From contig JAUCBJ010001975.1 of the NCBI GenBank assembly GCA_032718475.1, positions 1 to 36,648 on the forward strand: DNA of 36,648 nucleotides, read 5' to 3'. The notes beneath the pieces are model-generated. The model had not been told where the DNA came from and searched no databases. It saw only the letters and a list, made by a program, of their open reading frames with translations. This DNA is from Nemertoderma westbladi. Its lineage: Eukaryota; Xenacoelomorpha; Nemertodermatida; Nemertodermatidae. Within the stretch, counting starts at the first letter, position 1. Every line of letters starts with the position of its first letter. Below are positions 8,782 through 19,240 of this stretch, piece after piece. A program made the position numbers and the translations under genes.

Positions 8782-10378
8782 GCCTTCTGACAGCTGGGGG
8801 CAAATCAGGCAATTTCTGATGGTGGGGCATTCTTCTACGCCTGCTTAGACGAGATCTATTTCCTCCGCTTTCAGGATCGGTGGTATCGCCTTCATCAGAT
8901 GATGTAAATCCCTGCCTTTTGGGAGTAGATCGACTTATCATCTGCATTTGACTAGCTGTTAACTGTTTGTTTATGCAGTCTTGCTTCTCTTGAAGATTTT
9001 CCAACTCTAGTTGGGTGGTCTCTTCAGACGCTCTCCGTTCTGCTTCTGCCACTGCCTCTGCCGCTTTTCTTTCCGCTTCTGCCGTTGCCACTGCCGCTTT
9101 TCTTGCAACTTCTGCCGCTTTTCTTTCTGCTTCTGCCGTTGCCACTGCCGCCTTTCTTGCAACTTCTGCCGCTGCCGCTGCCGCTGCCGCTGCTGCTGTC
9201 TTTCTGTCTTCTATACGTTTTTTCTTTACTTGTTCTTCTTGGACTCTAGCGATGCGGAGGCGTTCATCAAATTTAGCTTGGTTCGCAGCTAACATTTCCG
9301 CATCTATTGCGTCCAACACAAGCTTGGCTCCTTCACTATTAGGGCGAAGTCCAGCCAGCCGTCTCCTCAACTCTTCATCACCTAGAAATCGTTGATAGTC
9401 TGACAGATAGATGTCAATAGCGTCCCCCTTATGCGGTTTCTCTGCTGTCGCTTCGCTTTCCACTTGAGAAAAGGTAGCGTCTGTTGATTCTCCATGGGTT
9501 GAGCGCTCAGCCAGCTGAGATTTCCACTGGTCTGTTCCTTGAACTTTGAGACCCACCCGCTGGAACCAAGTCTTTACGGCAACTTGCAACGACGTGTCTT
9601 GTCTTCTTTTCGAAGCTTCCTCAAAGGCTGATAGGATTAGTCTGATTCTTAGAATTCTTTCTCTAACTTGATAAAGCAGCTCTCCCTGCTCTTGAGGTCC
9701 TTGGGGTTGTTGAAACAGTTGTTCCTCTAATCGCTCCAAAGAGCTGAAGAATCCCTGTACATATCCTGCTGCCGACCTCTTCCACACAGCTGGATCATTA
9801 GTGTCTTTTGTCACTCCCATCCTGTATAAGTCCTCCCAGGCAGCTTCCGATAAGTTAAATGGGAGTCCGGGTCCGGGGAAGATCCATTGCGACTCAACAA
9901 TAGACTTCAGTTCCTCCCTTGTGTATCCCGCATAACTGTCCTTGGTCGATCGCTTACTTCTCACCCAATCGATTTGGTGTTCCTCCACCGCAATCAATAC
10001 CTTAGTGAGTACGGCTGCAGGAAGAATGAGAAGGGGATCCGAATAAACCGCATCTGCTATCTTTGCTCTGCGCTCGGGTGTCAGCTCTACAGTATCCGAA
10101 CTACTGGAGCTGTCGGGCCGCTGAGAAATAAGTTATCGGCTCGGGTGTTGCTGCTGTTTGACAGCTGCTTCTTGATCCCTCTTGACTTGAGCCCGAGTGC
10201 CTATGATAGACCTACGGTGTTGGACTAGCCTAGGGTCTGATATCACTACTGGAGGGGTGATCTTTCTTACAGTAGGAGGTGAGTTGAACTTCGGTCTCAA
10301 ACATTCCACACTCCTATCTGGATCACAGATGGTTGTATCTAGGAGACTGTCTGATAGGTTTTGCTTTGTGTCAGACAT
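8747..10378 (-). pseudogene. BEL upstream ORF with Ala-rich coiled coil, one internal stop
   Basis: One frame from MSDTKQNLSDSLLD (10378) to TAG at 8747-8749, interrupted only by TAA at 10133-10135. The N-terminus is polar; the middle has a long charged helix. Around 9040-9200 it carries an 11-Ala run and repeats of EVARKAAVATAEAERKAA, a strong coiled-coil pattern. The C-terminus is basic (SRLSRRRRMPHHQKLP). It occupies the place of an N-terminal gag extension or separate ORF upstream of DUF1759. I recognise no catalytic domain. An Ala/Ser-rich open frame on the + strand at 9015-9395 is the antisense shadow of this repeat. Confidence 0.65.
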
Positions 10379-10511
10379 GTTTGATTGTACAGTTGGATGC
10401 CTACTGCTATAATCACAGTTAAAGCAAGTCTAATAATTCAGTATCACTGTTAGCCTAGTAATTAATTACCAATATTGTTACTCTATGTAACGCGATATAT
10501 ATACAATATAT

Positions 10512-10765
10512 TAGAATACCGGTACACACTTATAGTATATATATAAGGATTATTACAGACTAGGTTTGTCACAGAATACCGGTATATAATTTCAGCACAA
10601 ATATATAGAAATATATAATAAGCCTATCGTGAATACCGGTATACAACTTACACTTATAGTATATAAGTATAATTATAGACTAGAATTAATTACAGAATAC
10701 CGGTATATAATTTCAGCTTAAATTTATAGAAATAAATATAATAAGCCTATCGTAAATACCGGTAC
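10512..10765. repeat. Two-copy tandem repeat of about 125 bp in the BEL leader
   Basis: Two diverged copies, each with GAATACCGGTA, ACACTTATAGTATATA, ATTACAG, ACCGGTATATAATTTCAGC and AATAAGCCTATCGT in that order. It lies in the noncoding 5' region of the BEL element. Function unknown. Confidence 0.8.
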
Positions 10766-13314
10766 GTCAATTATTTTAGAATAATTGAATTTCTGAATTT
10801 TTTAGGGTTACTTGGTTACTTTACTTTACTTTATTACCGTTATTTAAACAGTAGTCCAACTGATATTAAGACCTAATTGATGTATGACAGGCCTACTGTT
10901 TTATAAATCGGTTTGAGTTGATTTATAATATATATACCCGTATAATGGGTTTTTGTCAATGTTTGAAATAAATGTTATTATTTCGGGGAAGGAGTCACTA
11001 CACAGAAGCTGTACGCTCTCAGTGAAGTGCTACTTATTGGACACTAAAACAAATAATGCTAATTTACTAAGTTACTTATTACTACAAATTATGTACAATT
11101 GCGGGGTGAGATTACAATCCAATCTCTAAATAAACACAAAAATTACACGTACGAATTTTTAGGGTTAATTTTACAAGAAATCTACAAACCAGCCTAACAA
11201 GGGGTTAGAATTTCTGGTTGTTACAAACGGACAGGATACTACGGTATTTGAAAATAATAAAGCAGTAGTAAATATATTGCGTTGTCTAGATAGGAAAAAT
11301 ACCACCGTCTGACGACTTATAGCCGTAGCGCTATAAGTACTACGTTATGTACCCGGAATGTCCCTACCTAGAAGTTAATTACCGCGGCCTACCAGAGCCA
11401 ACGTGCCTATTAACCACTTTACAACACAAATATACTGCCTACACACTAATTACCTTCGGAAAGCACTGTACACTAAACCCTAAATTAGGTACAAGTACTT
11501 ATACAACAAATAACCAGCAGTTAAAAATACTTGTACAGCTAAAAGAACCATGGTATCTGCCGGAGTGACTAGAGCATAAAATCACCAGTCTTTACCTACG
11601 CCAAACAGCCCTGATGTAGTACCAGGGTTAATTTAACTATAACGGTATGGATAACAAGCACAATTACTGTAGGAATAAACTTGGGGGTATGAATGTTGCG
11701 AATAATCGCATAAACTCTGAATAATAAATATTACGCTACCCGTACAGACTACACAAACAAAATACAGACCAAACGCTGGCAGACTACTATCAAGCCTAAA
11801 TAAACTACAGTATATGCAGACTCCGAAATGGTTAGTTAGTATGCGTTCTAACCGAGTAGTACGACTTATTCTTTCGGGGGGGATTTACCTTACAGCACTG
11901 GATGCCCCCACGTTCCTAACTAGTACTTTATCGGACATACACTCTACACACACTGCAATCTCTTCAGACCTAACAACAGCCAGACAACAATCCAGCCTAC
12001 AAATTATTTATACAATCTGAGCAGGTTTACACGCCTTCTGCTCAATATTAACTTACAAATAAATAAAACTGACAGAAATAAGTAAAATCTCAATAAAAAA
12101 CCAGGGCAGCCGTCCCTGATTAAATATCAAGACCTACCGGTATATAATTATCAAAATCGAATAATACTGATGTACCTGTACTGCTGTAAGTACCGGTTCG
12201 GGTGGTTAGGTAGTTAGGCCTACTGGTTACCAGTCGACCGGTACTTTTACCTTTATTGCCTACGTTGCAATAAAGAAGCTATAACTGTTATTGTTCGCGA
12301 TTTTAGACCTTTAGCAGTTTAACCTGCCAAATTTAGGTGTCTTCTAGGTTATAAATCGACTTTAGCCTATAACAAGTATTTGATACACATAAGTTACATT
12401 AGCCGAAGCCAGCCTATGCACGATCATTCACCCACGGTTAAGGGAGACTGGATTCGGATGCTCTGACCTTATTGCGGTGTAGGCCTACTGTATTATTCGA
12501 TTGATCGTTAATATATAATCTCTGACCAATATTATTCACTTTCGGGAAATATTAACAGTTCCTTTAGGACGTGGCGCTCTAAATATGTAAACAGAGTTAT
12601 GACTTACACAAAACACAACGGGATGGCTAATGATTTACGTATAAAGCGCATTCTTTAGGAAATGCTTTGTTATCTATCACACTCATGCACACTACCGCAC
12701 AATGCTGCACACTGATCTGCCGACCTTCACTAATTTTAATCATATATAAGGAGAACAGCAACTGACACATGTAGGGTCTATGAAATAGCATTCAATTCAC
12801 TCCAAAACCACTATAAGGTAAGTCGCAATTGCTATATGTAACCGGTCTCTCTAACCTTTAGTATATCAAGAAGATTGGGGTTTTATGATTATTTATCGAT
12901 ATTCTCCAAATATAACAACATATCCATCAACTGATGCAATTAATAACCGACAGTAAATAGCAGTAAAATAATGCGGTGAAAGGTACGTATAGTTATGATA
13001 TGATAAGTGGTAGATAGAATAACAGTTATACGTTTCTATGATCAAAGCCGTTCTAATGTTTGGCTAAAGTCTGAAACACAGAATAATTCCACAGCCGATG
13101 TTCTGGGCTCAGGAAAAAAGGTAAACAAAGACCATAATGCATTGCGCGATTTCCCGGAGGCTTCTGTGCAAATAAAATGAAAATCGCCCTGATTGGTCGA
13201 GCCGAACAAAGAACAAAGAAAAGCTCTACGTGGACATATCAGCTGATAGATGTCGTCATCTGAACTACACTGTATTAAGAGTATTTTGGTGCATTGCGGC
13301 ATAAAATCGCTAGT

Positions 13315-13465
13315 TATGTCCGCTAAAGTACACATAGAGAAGAAATGGCTTTTTATGTCCACTAAAACACCTACACAGTAGGAAAACGGCTTTTTATGTC
13401 CGCTAAAACACCTACAGAGTACTTTGCGGGGAAAATGACTAGCTAGATCCGCAAAAGCCTTTACA
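13315..13465. repeat. Short tandem repeats at the outer end of the BEL LTR
   Basis: Three to four units of about 40 bp sharing TATGTCCGCTAAAACACCTA and GGCTTTTTATGTCC; the last, degenerate one ends CCGCAAAAGCCTTTACA at the element edge. Placement at the beginning of the LTR (U3 on the - strand) suggests enhancer-type repeats; this is inference. Confidence 0.65.
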
Positions 13466-13650
13466 TGGTAGACAGCCCATGACTTTCTTGAGACGCATCT
13501 TAAAGGACACTGGCCTTGAAGATGCGGATGATCTAGGGATCTAGCAAATGTCAGGGGTGATAGGGAGTTGTGGCGGTGCAATTTTGTTGACAAGCCGGCA
13601 CAGCATTCTTAAAAATGCAGCTGCAATGCAGCATGCCGATCCTAGTAGTA
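13466..13650 (+). mobile_element. 3' end of the split RTE-like LINE
   Basis: Resumes the LINE ORF C-terminus (TFLRRILKDTGLEDADDL in related copies here), with an 8-bp internal duplication (GATCTAGGGATCTAG, near 13530-13545) and a point change in ATGGGTG. It continues through the conserved 3' tail with the small hairpin GCTGCAATGCAGC and ends TAGTAGTA. The first minisatellite bases follow at once. It pairs with 2583-5382 through the shared TSD ATGTCCCT. Confidence 0.85.
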
Positions 13651-13859
13651 ATGTCCCTTGTGGTACTAGGGAAGTTACTATAGTACAAATTCAGTAATTC
13701 TTCAGGTATGTCCCTTGTGGTACAAGCGAAGTTACTGGTACAAAATCAGTAATACTTCAGGTATGTCCCTTGTGGTACTAGGGAAGTTACTATAGTACAA
13801 ATTCAGTAATTCTTCAGGTATGTCCCTTGTGGTACTAGCGAAGTTACTGGTACACAATC
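13651..13859 (+). repeat. 55-bp exon-donor minisatellite, segment 2
   Basis: About four units between the LINE and the TIR element, with the same unit and donor copies as segment 1 (CAGGTATGTCCC). It begins with the LINE's right TSD (ATGTCCCT) and ends with the left TSD of the TIR element (ACAATC at 13854-13859). Confidence 0.95.
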
Positions 13860-13947
13860 TACGGAAGCCCATAAGGGTCACCCTTTCGCGTGTGCGTGTG
13901 CATTCCTAAAAAATTCCTAAAGCTGTCTATGTGAGTGTTTACCTCTG
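13860..13947 (+). repeat. Left terminal inverted repeat
   Basis: 88 bp, paired with 27647-27734 with one mismatch. It contains the near-palindrome AAGGGTCACCCTT (13873-13885), which recurs at every end-like sequence of this family in the window and is a plausible transposase-binding site. Confidence 0.92.
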
Positions 13948-14062
13948 TGTGTGAGTGTATAGCTCTGTGTGTGAGTGTTTACCTCTGTGTGTGAGTGTAT
14001 ACCTCTGTGTGTGAGTGTATACCTCTGTGTGTGAGTGTATACCTCTGTGTGTGAGTGTATAG
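13927..14062 (+). repeat. Subterminal 20-bp tandem repeats (left)
   Basis: About seven units of GTGTGAGTGTATACCTCTGT with small variants. The inverse form (CACACAGAGGTATACACT) appears at 14447-14490, 20791-20880 and 27625-27665, so the tandem repeats are part of the inverted ends. Confidence 0.9.
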
Positions 14063-14450
14063 GCCCATAAGGGTCACCCTTTACGTGTGTGCACACAAAT
14101 AACATTTGATTATTGGAGGGTAATTTAAATATCTTGTTTTTACCTACTACTGAATTAACTGTACCGGTACCTACTGCAGTACTGACTTATTGGATATTAC
14201 TGTATTACACTAATACTATTACACTAATACAGACTAATACTGCAGTACCTGAGTCCTGTATGGAATCCAATAGGTCAGTCTGTCAGTAGGTATCAGTACT
14301 GCAGTAGGTACCGGTACAGTTAATTCAGTACAGCAATAAGAAGGCCCTGGTAGTAGGTAAAAACAAGATAGGCCTATTTAAATTACCCCCCAATAATCAA
14401 ATTTCATTTGTTTGCACGCACGTAAAGGGTGACCCTTATGGGCCTATACA
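14063..14450. repeat. Foldback cassette with arms of about 140-180 bp
   Basis: The left arm starts GGCCCATAAGGGTCACCC and the right arm ends with its reverse complement at about 14446. Matching inner blocks include ATTTGATTATTGG with CCAATAATCAAAT, TTGTTTTTACCTACTA with TAGTAGGTAAAAACAA, and GTACCGGTACCTACTGCAGT with its inverse. The spacer lies near 14200-14270. It looks like a miniature relative of the surrounding element, since its ends resemble the outer TIR. Confidence 0.85.
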
Positions 14451-14647
14451 CTCACACACAGAGGTATACACTCACACACAGAGGTATACACACCTATACC
14501 GGCAAACCACTCGAAACGCTAACGTGCTCTTTTTCGTCCAAAGTGCTAACTGTTCCAGACGCATGCAAATCAACTATACACCTAACTTTCAAATTCTCTG
14601 GAAGGTCGCTAGAGTACAAGGGTGGTAAAGACTACACATATACCATA

Positions 14648-15040
14648 GCCCTAACTGCATTGTCTATTAATGTTGTGCTAACTGCAAACCTGAACAGTAT
14701 TACTATACACCTAACTGCAAGGTCTAATTAATGTTGTGCTAACTGCAAACCCGAACAATATTATTATACACCTAACTGCAAGGTCTAATTAATGATGTGC
14801 TAATTACAAACCCGAACAGTATTATTATACACCTAACTGCATGGTCTAATTAATGTTGTGCTAACTGCAAACCTGAACAGTATTACTATACACCTAACTG
14901 CAAGGTCTAATTAATGTTGTGCTAACTGCAAACCCGAACAGTATTATTATACACCTAACTGCAAGGTCAAATTATTGTTGTGCTAATTGCAAACCCGAAA
15001 AGTATTATTATACACCTACCTAACTGCATGGTTTATTCAT
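14648..15040 (+). repeat. 61-bp tandem repeats, copy 1
   Basis: About six units with CTAACTGCAAGGTCTAATTA, ATGTTGTGCTAACTGCAAAC and CCGAACAGTATTATTATACAC. Subterminal in the long unit. Open frames through it (14429-14731) are chance products. Confidence 0.9.
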
Positions 15041-15347
15041 GTTGTAGGCCTACTAACTAAGTGTTTAAACAGGATCAAACATTTCAGCATTTCTGTAATT
15101 CGTCTCGTGATCCTTATTTTGGCATTCGGCCAATTCGGCATTCGTGGGACCATGGAGCCCATAGGATACCCGAAGGATAATTGAAGAGTTATCAAAAAAG
15201 AAAGATAGGCATCTGGCTGTTATCTTTGTTGACTTCTTCAAGGCCTTTGATTCAGTCTCTCTCTCACGTATGTTCAGCATACTTTCATTATATGGGATTC
15301 CTGATGAAATTATTGCAGCAAACAGATCAGTATACGATGGTTCGACA

Positions 15348-16170
15348 CTACTACTACTAGGATCGGCATGCTGCATTGCAGCTGCATTTTTAAGAATGCT
15401 GTGTCGGCTTGTCAACAAAATTGCACCGCCACAACTCCCTATCACCCATGACATTTGCTAGATCATCCGCATCTTCAAGGCCAGTGTCCTTTAAGATGCG
15501 TCTCAAGAAAGTCATGGGCTGTCCACCATGCTTATTCACTCCATGAGGCTGCCAAAGTACAAGATTATGCACTGGCTGATCCTCACGGCGAAAGCAATGT
15601 CCTTTGAGCTTATGCTCATCCGATCAGAGACTTGCTGAGGACTTTCAAAGTTAACTGTCAAGATTTTGGTCTTTCTGGAGTTAATAAAAAGACCAACACT
15701 AGAAGCAGCATGTTCTAATGAGCTGAGGAGCCGTTTGGCTCCCTATAATGATTCTGAGAGTACTCCTAAGTCATCAGCAAAGTCTAGATTAGTTAGGGAC
15801 TTGGCAGGATTTCCTCGACTTCTGGAGCCAGTAGGTGGAGTTATCATCACCCCATCATCATTATGATGATCTAAGGACATGCGTAGAACATAGTCAACCA
15901 CAATAATGAACAAGAATGGTGCAAGTGTGTCTCCTTGGAGGACGACCCATGACACTTCAAATGGTTCTGTGTCACCGTCAACAGTAGACACAAATGTTGT
16001 CGAACCATCGTATACTCATCTGATTGCTGCAATAATTTCATCAGGAATCCCATATAATGAAAGTATGCTGAACATACGTGAGCGAGAGACTGAATCAAAG
16101 GCCTTGAAGAAGTCAAGAAGTCCTTGAACAGCCAGATGCCTGTCGTTCTTTTTTTATATTCTTCAATTAT
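15348..16170 (-). pseudogene. Antisense LINE fragment, copy 1, with 388-bp deletion
   Basis: Begins on the + strand with CTACTACTACTAGG, the inverted TAG tail, so its 3' end is complete. It then runs backwards through the ORF to the RT start (ends CTTCAATTAT). The catalytic region LDFADDLGVLSESL is recognisable near 15750. The span between codons near 15600 has lost 388 bp relative to copy 2. It forms long hairpins with both flanking + strand pieces. Confidence 0.85.
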
Positions 16171-16680
16171 CGACGACTTCTGTTACCTGGGATGATGAGG
16201 ACCGTCGAATACGTAAGGGAAAGCATTGGGCAGCCTTGAATATGCTTTGCAGGATTTGGAAGTCACCGAGAATTAATCGGAAACTTAAGGTCCGATTATT
16301 TAGAGCAGCAGTAGTTCCAGTACCTCTCTATGAGAGTCCATGTTGGGCTCTAACTGCTGAGGACACCAAATCTCTGGATGGCACATTTACAAGAATGCTA
16401 CGCCAGGTACATTGTGTCAAGTACAATGCACACATCTCCAACCAGACACTATATAACATTGGAGGTGTCTCATTGGTTCCCCCAAGCTTGACACTAGAAC
16501 AAAATCGCCTCCGCTTTGCAGGACATTGCTTTCACCGTGAGGACCAGCCAGTGCATAAACTTATACTTTGGCAGCCTCATGGACTGAATAAGCATGGTGG
16601 ACAGCCCATGACTTTCTTGAGACGCATCTTAAAGGACACTGGTCTTGAAGATGCGGATGATCTAGCAAATGTCATGGGTG

Positions 16681-17952
16681 CAGGGTTGATAAAAATCATG
16701 ATTTTTTTTTAATCAAAAAAATCAGATTTTTTTGATTTAAATCAAATTTATTTGATTTAAAGCAGATTTTTTTTCATTTAAATCGGGTGACTAAAAAGCA
16801 AAGACCCAAATAACAAAGACCTGTATGAAATACATGTGTTAACTTTCGTTTATTGTTTTGGTTCCCCAAACACGCCTCTGTAACCTGCTCCTTTACTAAC
16901 CTGCTCCTGTAAATGGCAATGGGACCTAACGCTATATGGCAATGGGACCTAATCCCCTTTAGGACGTAACGCGACTTTATATCTTTGTTTTGTACAGGTG
17001 CCAAAGAGCGTTAGGTTACATTGCATTTAAAGGAACAGGTTAGTAAAGGAGCATGTTACAGAGGCTTGTTGGTGGAACCAAAACAATAAACGAAAGTTAA
17101 CACATGTTTCAAAGATTATGCAGGTCTTTATTATTTAGGTCTTTGGTCTTTGTTTTGTAGTCACCCATTTAAATCACTTTTTTCTTATTTACATCAGATT
17201 TTTTTATTTAAATCAGATTTTATATTTAAACAATCGGAAGACTTCTGGCTTCATCAATGCACTAATGTTTAAAAAAAACCGAAAAACCGGGATCCCAGCG
17301 AAATATCGAATCTCAATTCCGACTTTTTTGAAACGGGATCCCGAAGTTTAAATGGTTAAATAAATTTGTTGAACATCTAAAAAAAGTTCCAGCAGAACGG
17401 AAATGTTTTGATTATATCTAATTTTTATTTCAGTAAACCATCCAGTAATCAATTATAAGATAATTTTAATATAACTTTATCTTACTAATATTTCAGAAAA
17501 GTTTAAAATAAAGTGAGTGTTACTGAAAACCTGCCTTATATACTATTATCTTTGATGAATTTAATCCAAAATTGCAATACCGATCCCGTAAAACGGGATC
17601 TCGAGAGGAATAATCCCGGTCCCGATCCCGGAAATCCCGAAAAGTCTGAATTCGAATATAAACTAAATAAACAACAAACTGAATAGAACTCTAAAGTACA
17701 ACTTAATTAATGGGCCTGTGAATACTGTACGGTATTGGAAATGCGAGATGATACTGTATTTTCATGTAAATATTTAGGTAATTTGAATCATTTATTAATA
17801 ATCAGTGTTTATCCTGGCCTTAAAGCATGATTGATAAAATTCATGATTTTAAAAAAATCAAAACTATCTGATTTTTTTTTATTTTTATATGTGATTTAAA
17901 TCATGATTTAAATCAATGATTTAAATCAAATGATTTAATTCAAACAACCCTG
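16681..17952. mobile_element. hAT-like non-autonomous DNA transposon, copy 1
   Basis: 1272 bp with ends CAGGGTTG...CAACCCTG, flanked by an 8-bp TSD CATGGGTG (16673-16680 and 17953-17960) inside the LINE 3' region. Ends of CAGGG type with 8-bp duplications are typical of hAT elements. The interior is AT-rich, with GATTTAAATC repeats near both ends and GGGATCCC motifs at 17278-17640. No transposase. It hosts a MITE. Confidence 0.88.
16785..17166. mobile_element. Foldback MITE with 9-bp TSD inside the hAT-like element, copy 1
   Basis: 382 bp, ends GGGTGACTA...TAGTCACCC, with arms of about 130 bp (for example TTAACTTTCGTTTATTGTTT and its inverse). The flanking direct repeat is ATTTAAATC (16776-16784 and 17167-17175). 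Long arms and a 9-bp duplication suggest a Mutator-like or foldback family. The 76-residue open frame on the - strand is incidental. Confidence 0.85.
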
Positions 17953-18981
17953 CATGGGTGATAGGGAGTTGTGGCGGCGCAATTTTGTCGACAAGCCGGC
18001 ACAGCATTTTTAAAAATGCAGCTGCAATGCAGCATGCCGATCCTAGCTAGTTGGCATTCGGGATACCTGATTTTTCATTTTTCAGAAAAACTTGTCAAAG
18101 ATTACAGTAGTGACGATATGAAACTTGGTTTTGAAAATTTCAGATCAGTATATAGGTCTATTTATTGCAAGGGAATGTTATATTAAATTTGGTAATGGAT
18201 CATCATTTTACAGTAACGGATTCAAAACAAAACTTGGGAAAAAGACTCCTGGGAAAATTCTAAGAGATACAAAATATCAAAATTGCTGTAGCTCCTATAT
18301 AATAATTGAAGGCTATTCATTTGAATCGGTGCAATGAGATGAGTCATATTTCAGTTAATGATGCAACTAATGCTTCATATTTTTCATCAAAATTATTATT
18401 ATACAGTATATCTTGTGTTTTATCAGTGTCCACGATATATTAGTTAGGTGCGGATCCAATTCTTGGACTGTGGTAATTTATTTTCCCCCGGCACTTTAGA
18501 ATTATCCGGATTGGTTTTGAAACGTTGCTATAATATGATAATTTCACTATGACTCCTTTCATTATCTTTTCATAAGATCAAAATTTCTAAAATGATCGCG
18601 TAATTAACATTTTTATATTTAATTTCTCCTACGCGGATAGAATTCACTCAAGGGAATTATTTATGTGGGTTTAAGTTACTCTGAGCAGCCTATCATTATA
18701 GTGAATTTTAATTGTTTTGAATTTTAACAATTGTTAATTATTAATCTGACGCATATTATATTTATTGTTTCGCTAACTAATTTCACCAATTTACAACCCA
18801 AATTAAATTTGACACAGTTTGAGTTTGTGTTTTATGTATTTTATCTCAACAATAGACGAAACGAGGAAATATTCTAATAACGATTGTCTATCTATGTGTA
18901 AGTTTTCCATTTCACCATTCTTATTCGTTTCAGTCTGGGAATAAATTTCGGTTTGCCTATGTTTCATTAGACTAGTTGTCA

Positions 18982-19240
18982 ATGTCCAGGTAAGAAACCA
19001 TTAGGTTTCCATGACAATACAAAATTATCGGGTTAGGACTTTGTATAAAGTACTTTCAAAAGAAAGTATAAGTTAGGACTTTAGCGCTCCCGGAGTTTAT
19101 GCAAACGGTTTTATTTTTGTGTTCGATGTGAAATTGGTTATTTGCGAAACTGGGGGGTATTCGCCATCAACATTCGGCGAGTTAGGGTATTTTCGGTCTT
19201 ACAATCATTTAGCACTTAGTACAAATTGAATATAAGTGTG
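18982..19240 (+). repeat. Diverged direct repeat, left member, copy 1
   Basis: Shares ATGTCCAGGTAAGAAACCAT, TATCGGGTTAGGACTTTGTA, GACTTTAGCGCTCCCG and GGGGTATTCGC, in order, with 20207-20490 (offset about 1225). Weaker similarity starts upstream near 18790. It may be a pair of LTR-like ends or an old tandem duplication. Confidence 0.8.

Larger units (their letters stand above)
5383..13465 (-). mobile_element. BEL/Pao LTR retrotransposon, 3'-deleted, on the - strand
   Basis: On the - strand the order is long noncoding 5' region, extra N-terminal ORFs, DUF1759 gag, zinc knuckles, aspartic protease, then the Pao-type reverse transcriptase N-terminus. Catalytic YxDD, RNase H, integrase and the 3' LTR are missing: the element stops in mid-RT where it meets the LINE at 5381-5383. 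The right end reads ...CCTTTACA (TGTAAAGG on the - strand), compatible with an LTR starting TGT. Only one LTR is present, so its length and a TSD cannot be read. The host LINE also lost about 0.25 kb at the left junction, consistent with a single deletion. Confidence 0.85.
10379..13465 (-). other. BEL 5' noncoding region: leader and presumed 5' LTR
   Basis: About 3.1 kb without a credible ORF, AT-rich, with many TACCGGTA motifs. It should contain the leader, primer-binding site and 5' LTR, but with no second LTR the inner LTR edge and the primer site cannot be located. An 8-bp stem with 6-nt loop sits at 11316-11337 (CTTATAGC / GCTATAAG). TATA-like sequence near 12742-12750 reads correctly for the - strand. 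Another insertion within this stretch cannot be excluded. Confidence 0.5.
2583..13650 (+). mobile_element. RTE-like LINE inserted in the minisatellite, split by a BEL/Pao element
   Basis: The minisatellite is broken by an 8-bp target-site duplication ATGTCCCT (2575-2582 and 13651-13658). The LINE's 5' part is 2583-5382 and its 3' end is 13466-13650, ending in the trinucleotide tail TAGTAGTA. About 2.8 kb plus 0.19 kb, plus roughly 0.25 kb missing at the BEL junction, gives about 3.3 kb. A single APE endonuclease plus reverse transcriptase ORF, a short 3' UTR and a trinucleotide tail fit the RTE clade, though the clade call rests on architecture, not phylogeny. The gap suggests one deletion removed both the LINE segment and the 3' half of the BEL element. 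Confidence 0.8.
15145..18052 (+). mobile_element. RTE-like LINE in + / - / + arrangement, copy 1
   Basis: Flanked by the direct repeat GGCATTCG (15137-15144 and 18053-18060). Pieces: + strand RT segment 15145-15347 (GTGGGACCATGGAGCCC, then motif A region); an antisense LINE 15348-16170; + strand C-terminal piece 16171-16680 continuing at 17953-18046 after a hAT-like insertion. The last piece is open at 16236-16680 (KLKVRLFRAAVVPVPLYESP, RRILKDTGLEDADDL). The simplest reading is a second LINE inserted in antisense into a LINE that lacks part of its RT. All pieces are non-functional. Confidence 0.8.

Noticed and set aside
11347-12020. Short open frames in the BEL 5' region
   Set aside because: They lie on the opposite strand to the element, are about 70 codons, and show no recognisable domain.
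13917-14105. Open frame on the - strand with Thr/His repeats (HSHTEVYTHTQ)
   Set aside because: It is the 20-bp subterminal repeat of the TIR element translated; no gene evidence.
18125-18337. 70-codon open frame in the AT-rich interior, present in both copies
   Set aside because: Identical copies come from recent duplication, not selection; no domain, no start context and composition typical of noncoding sequence.
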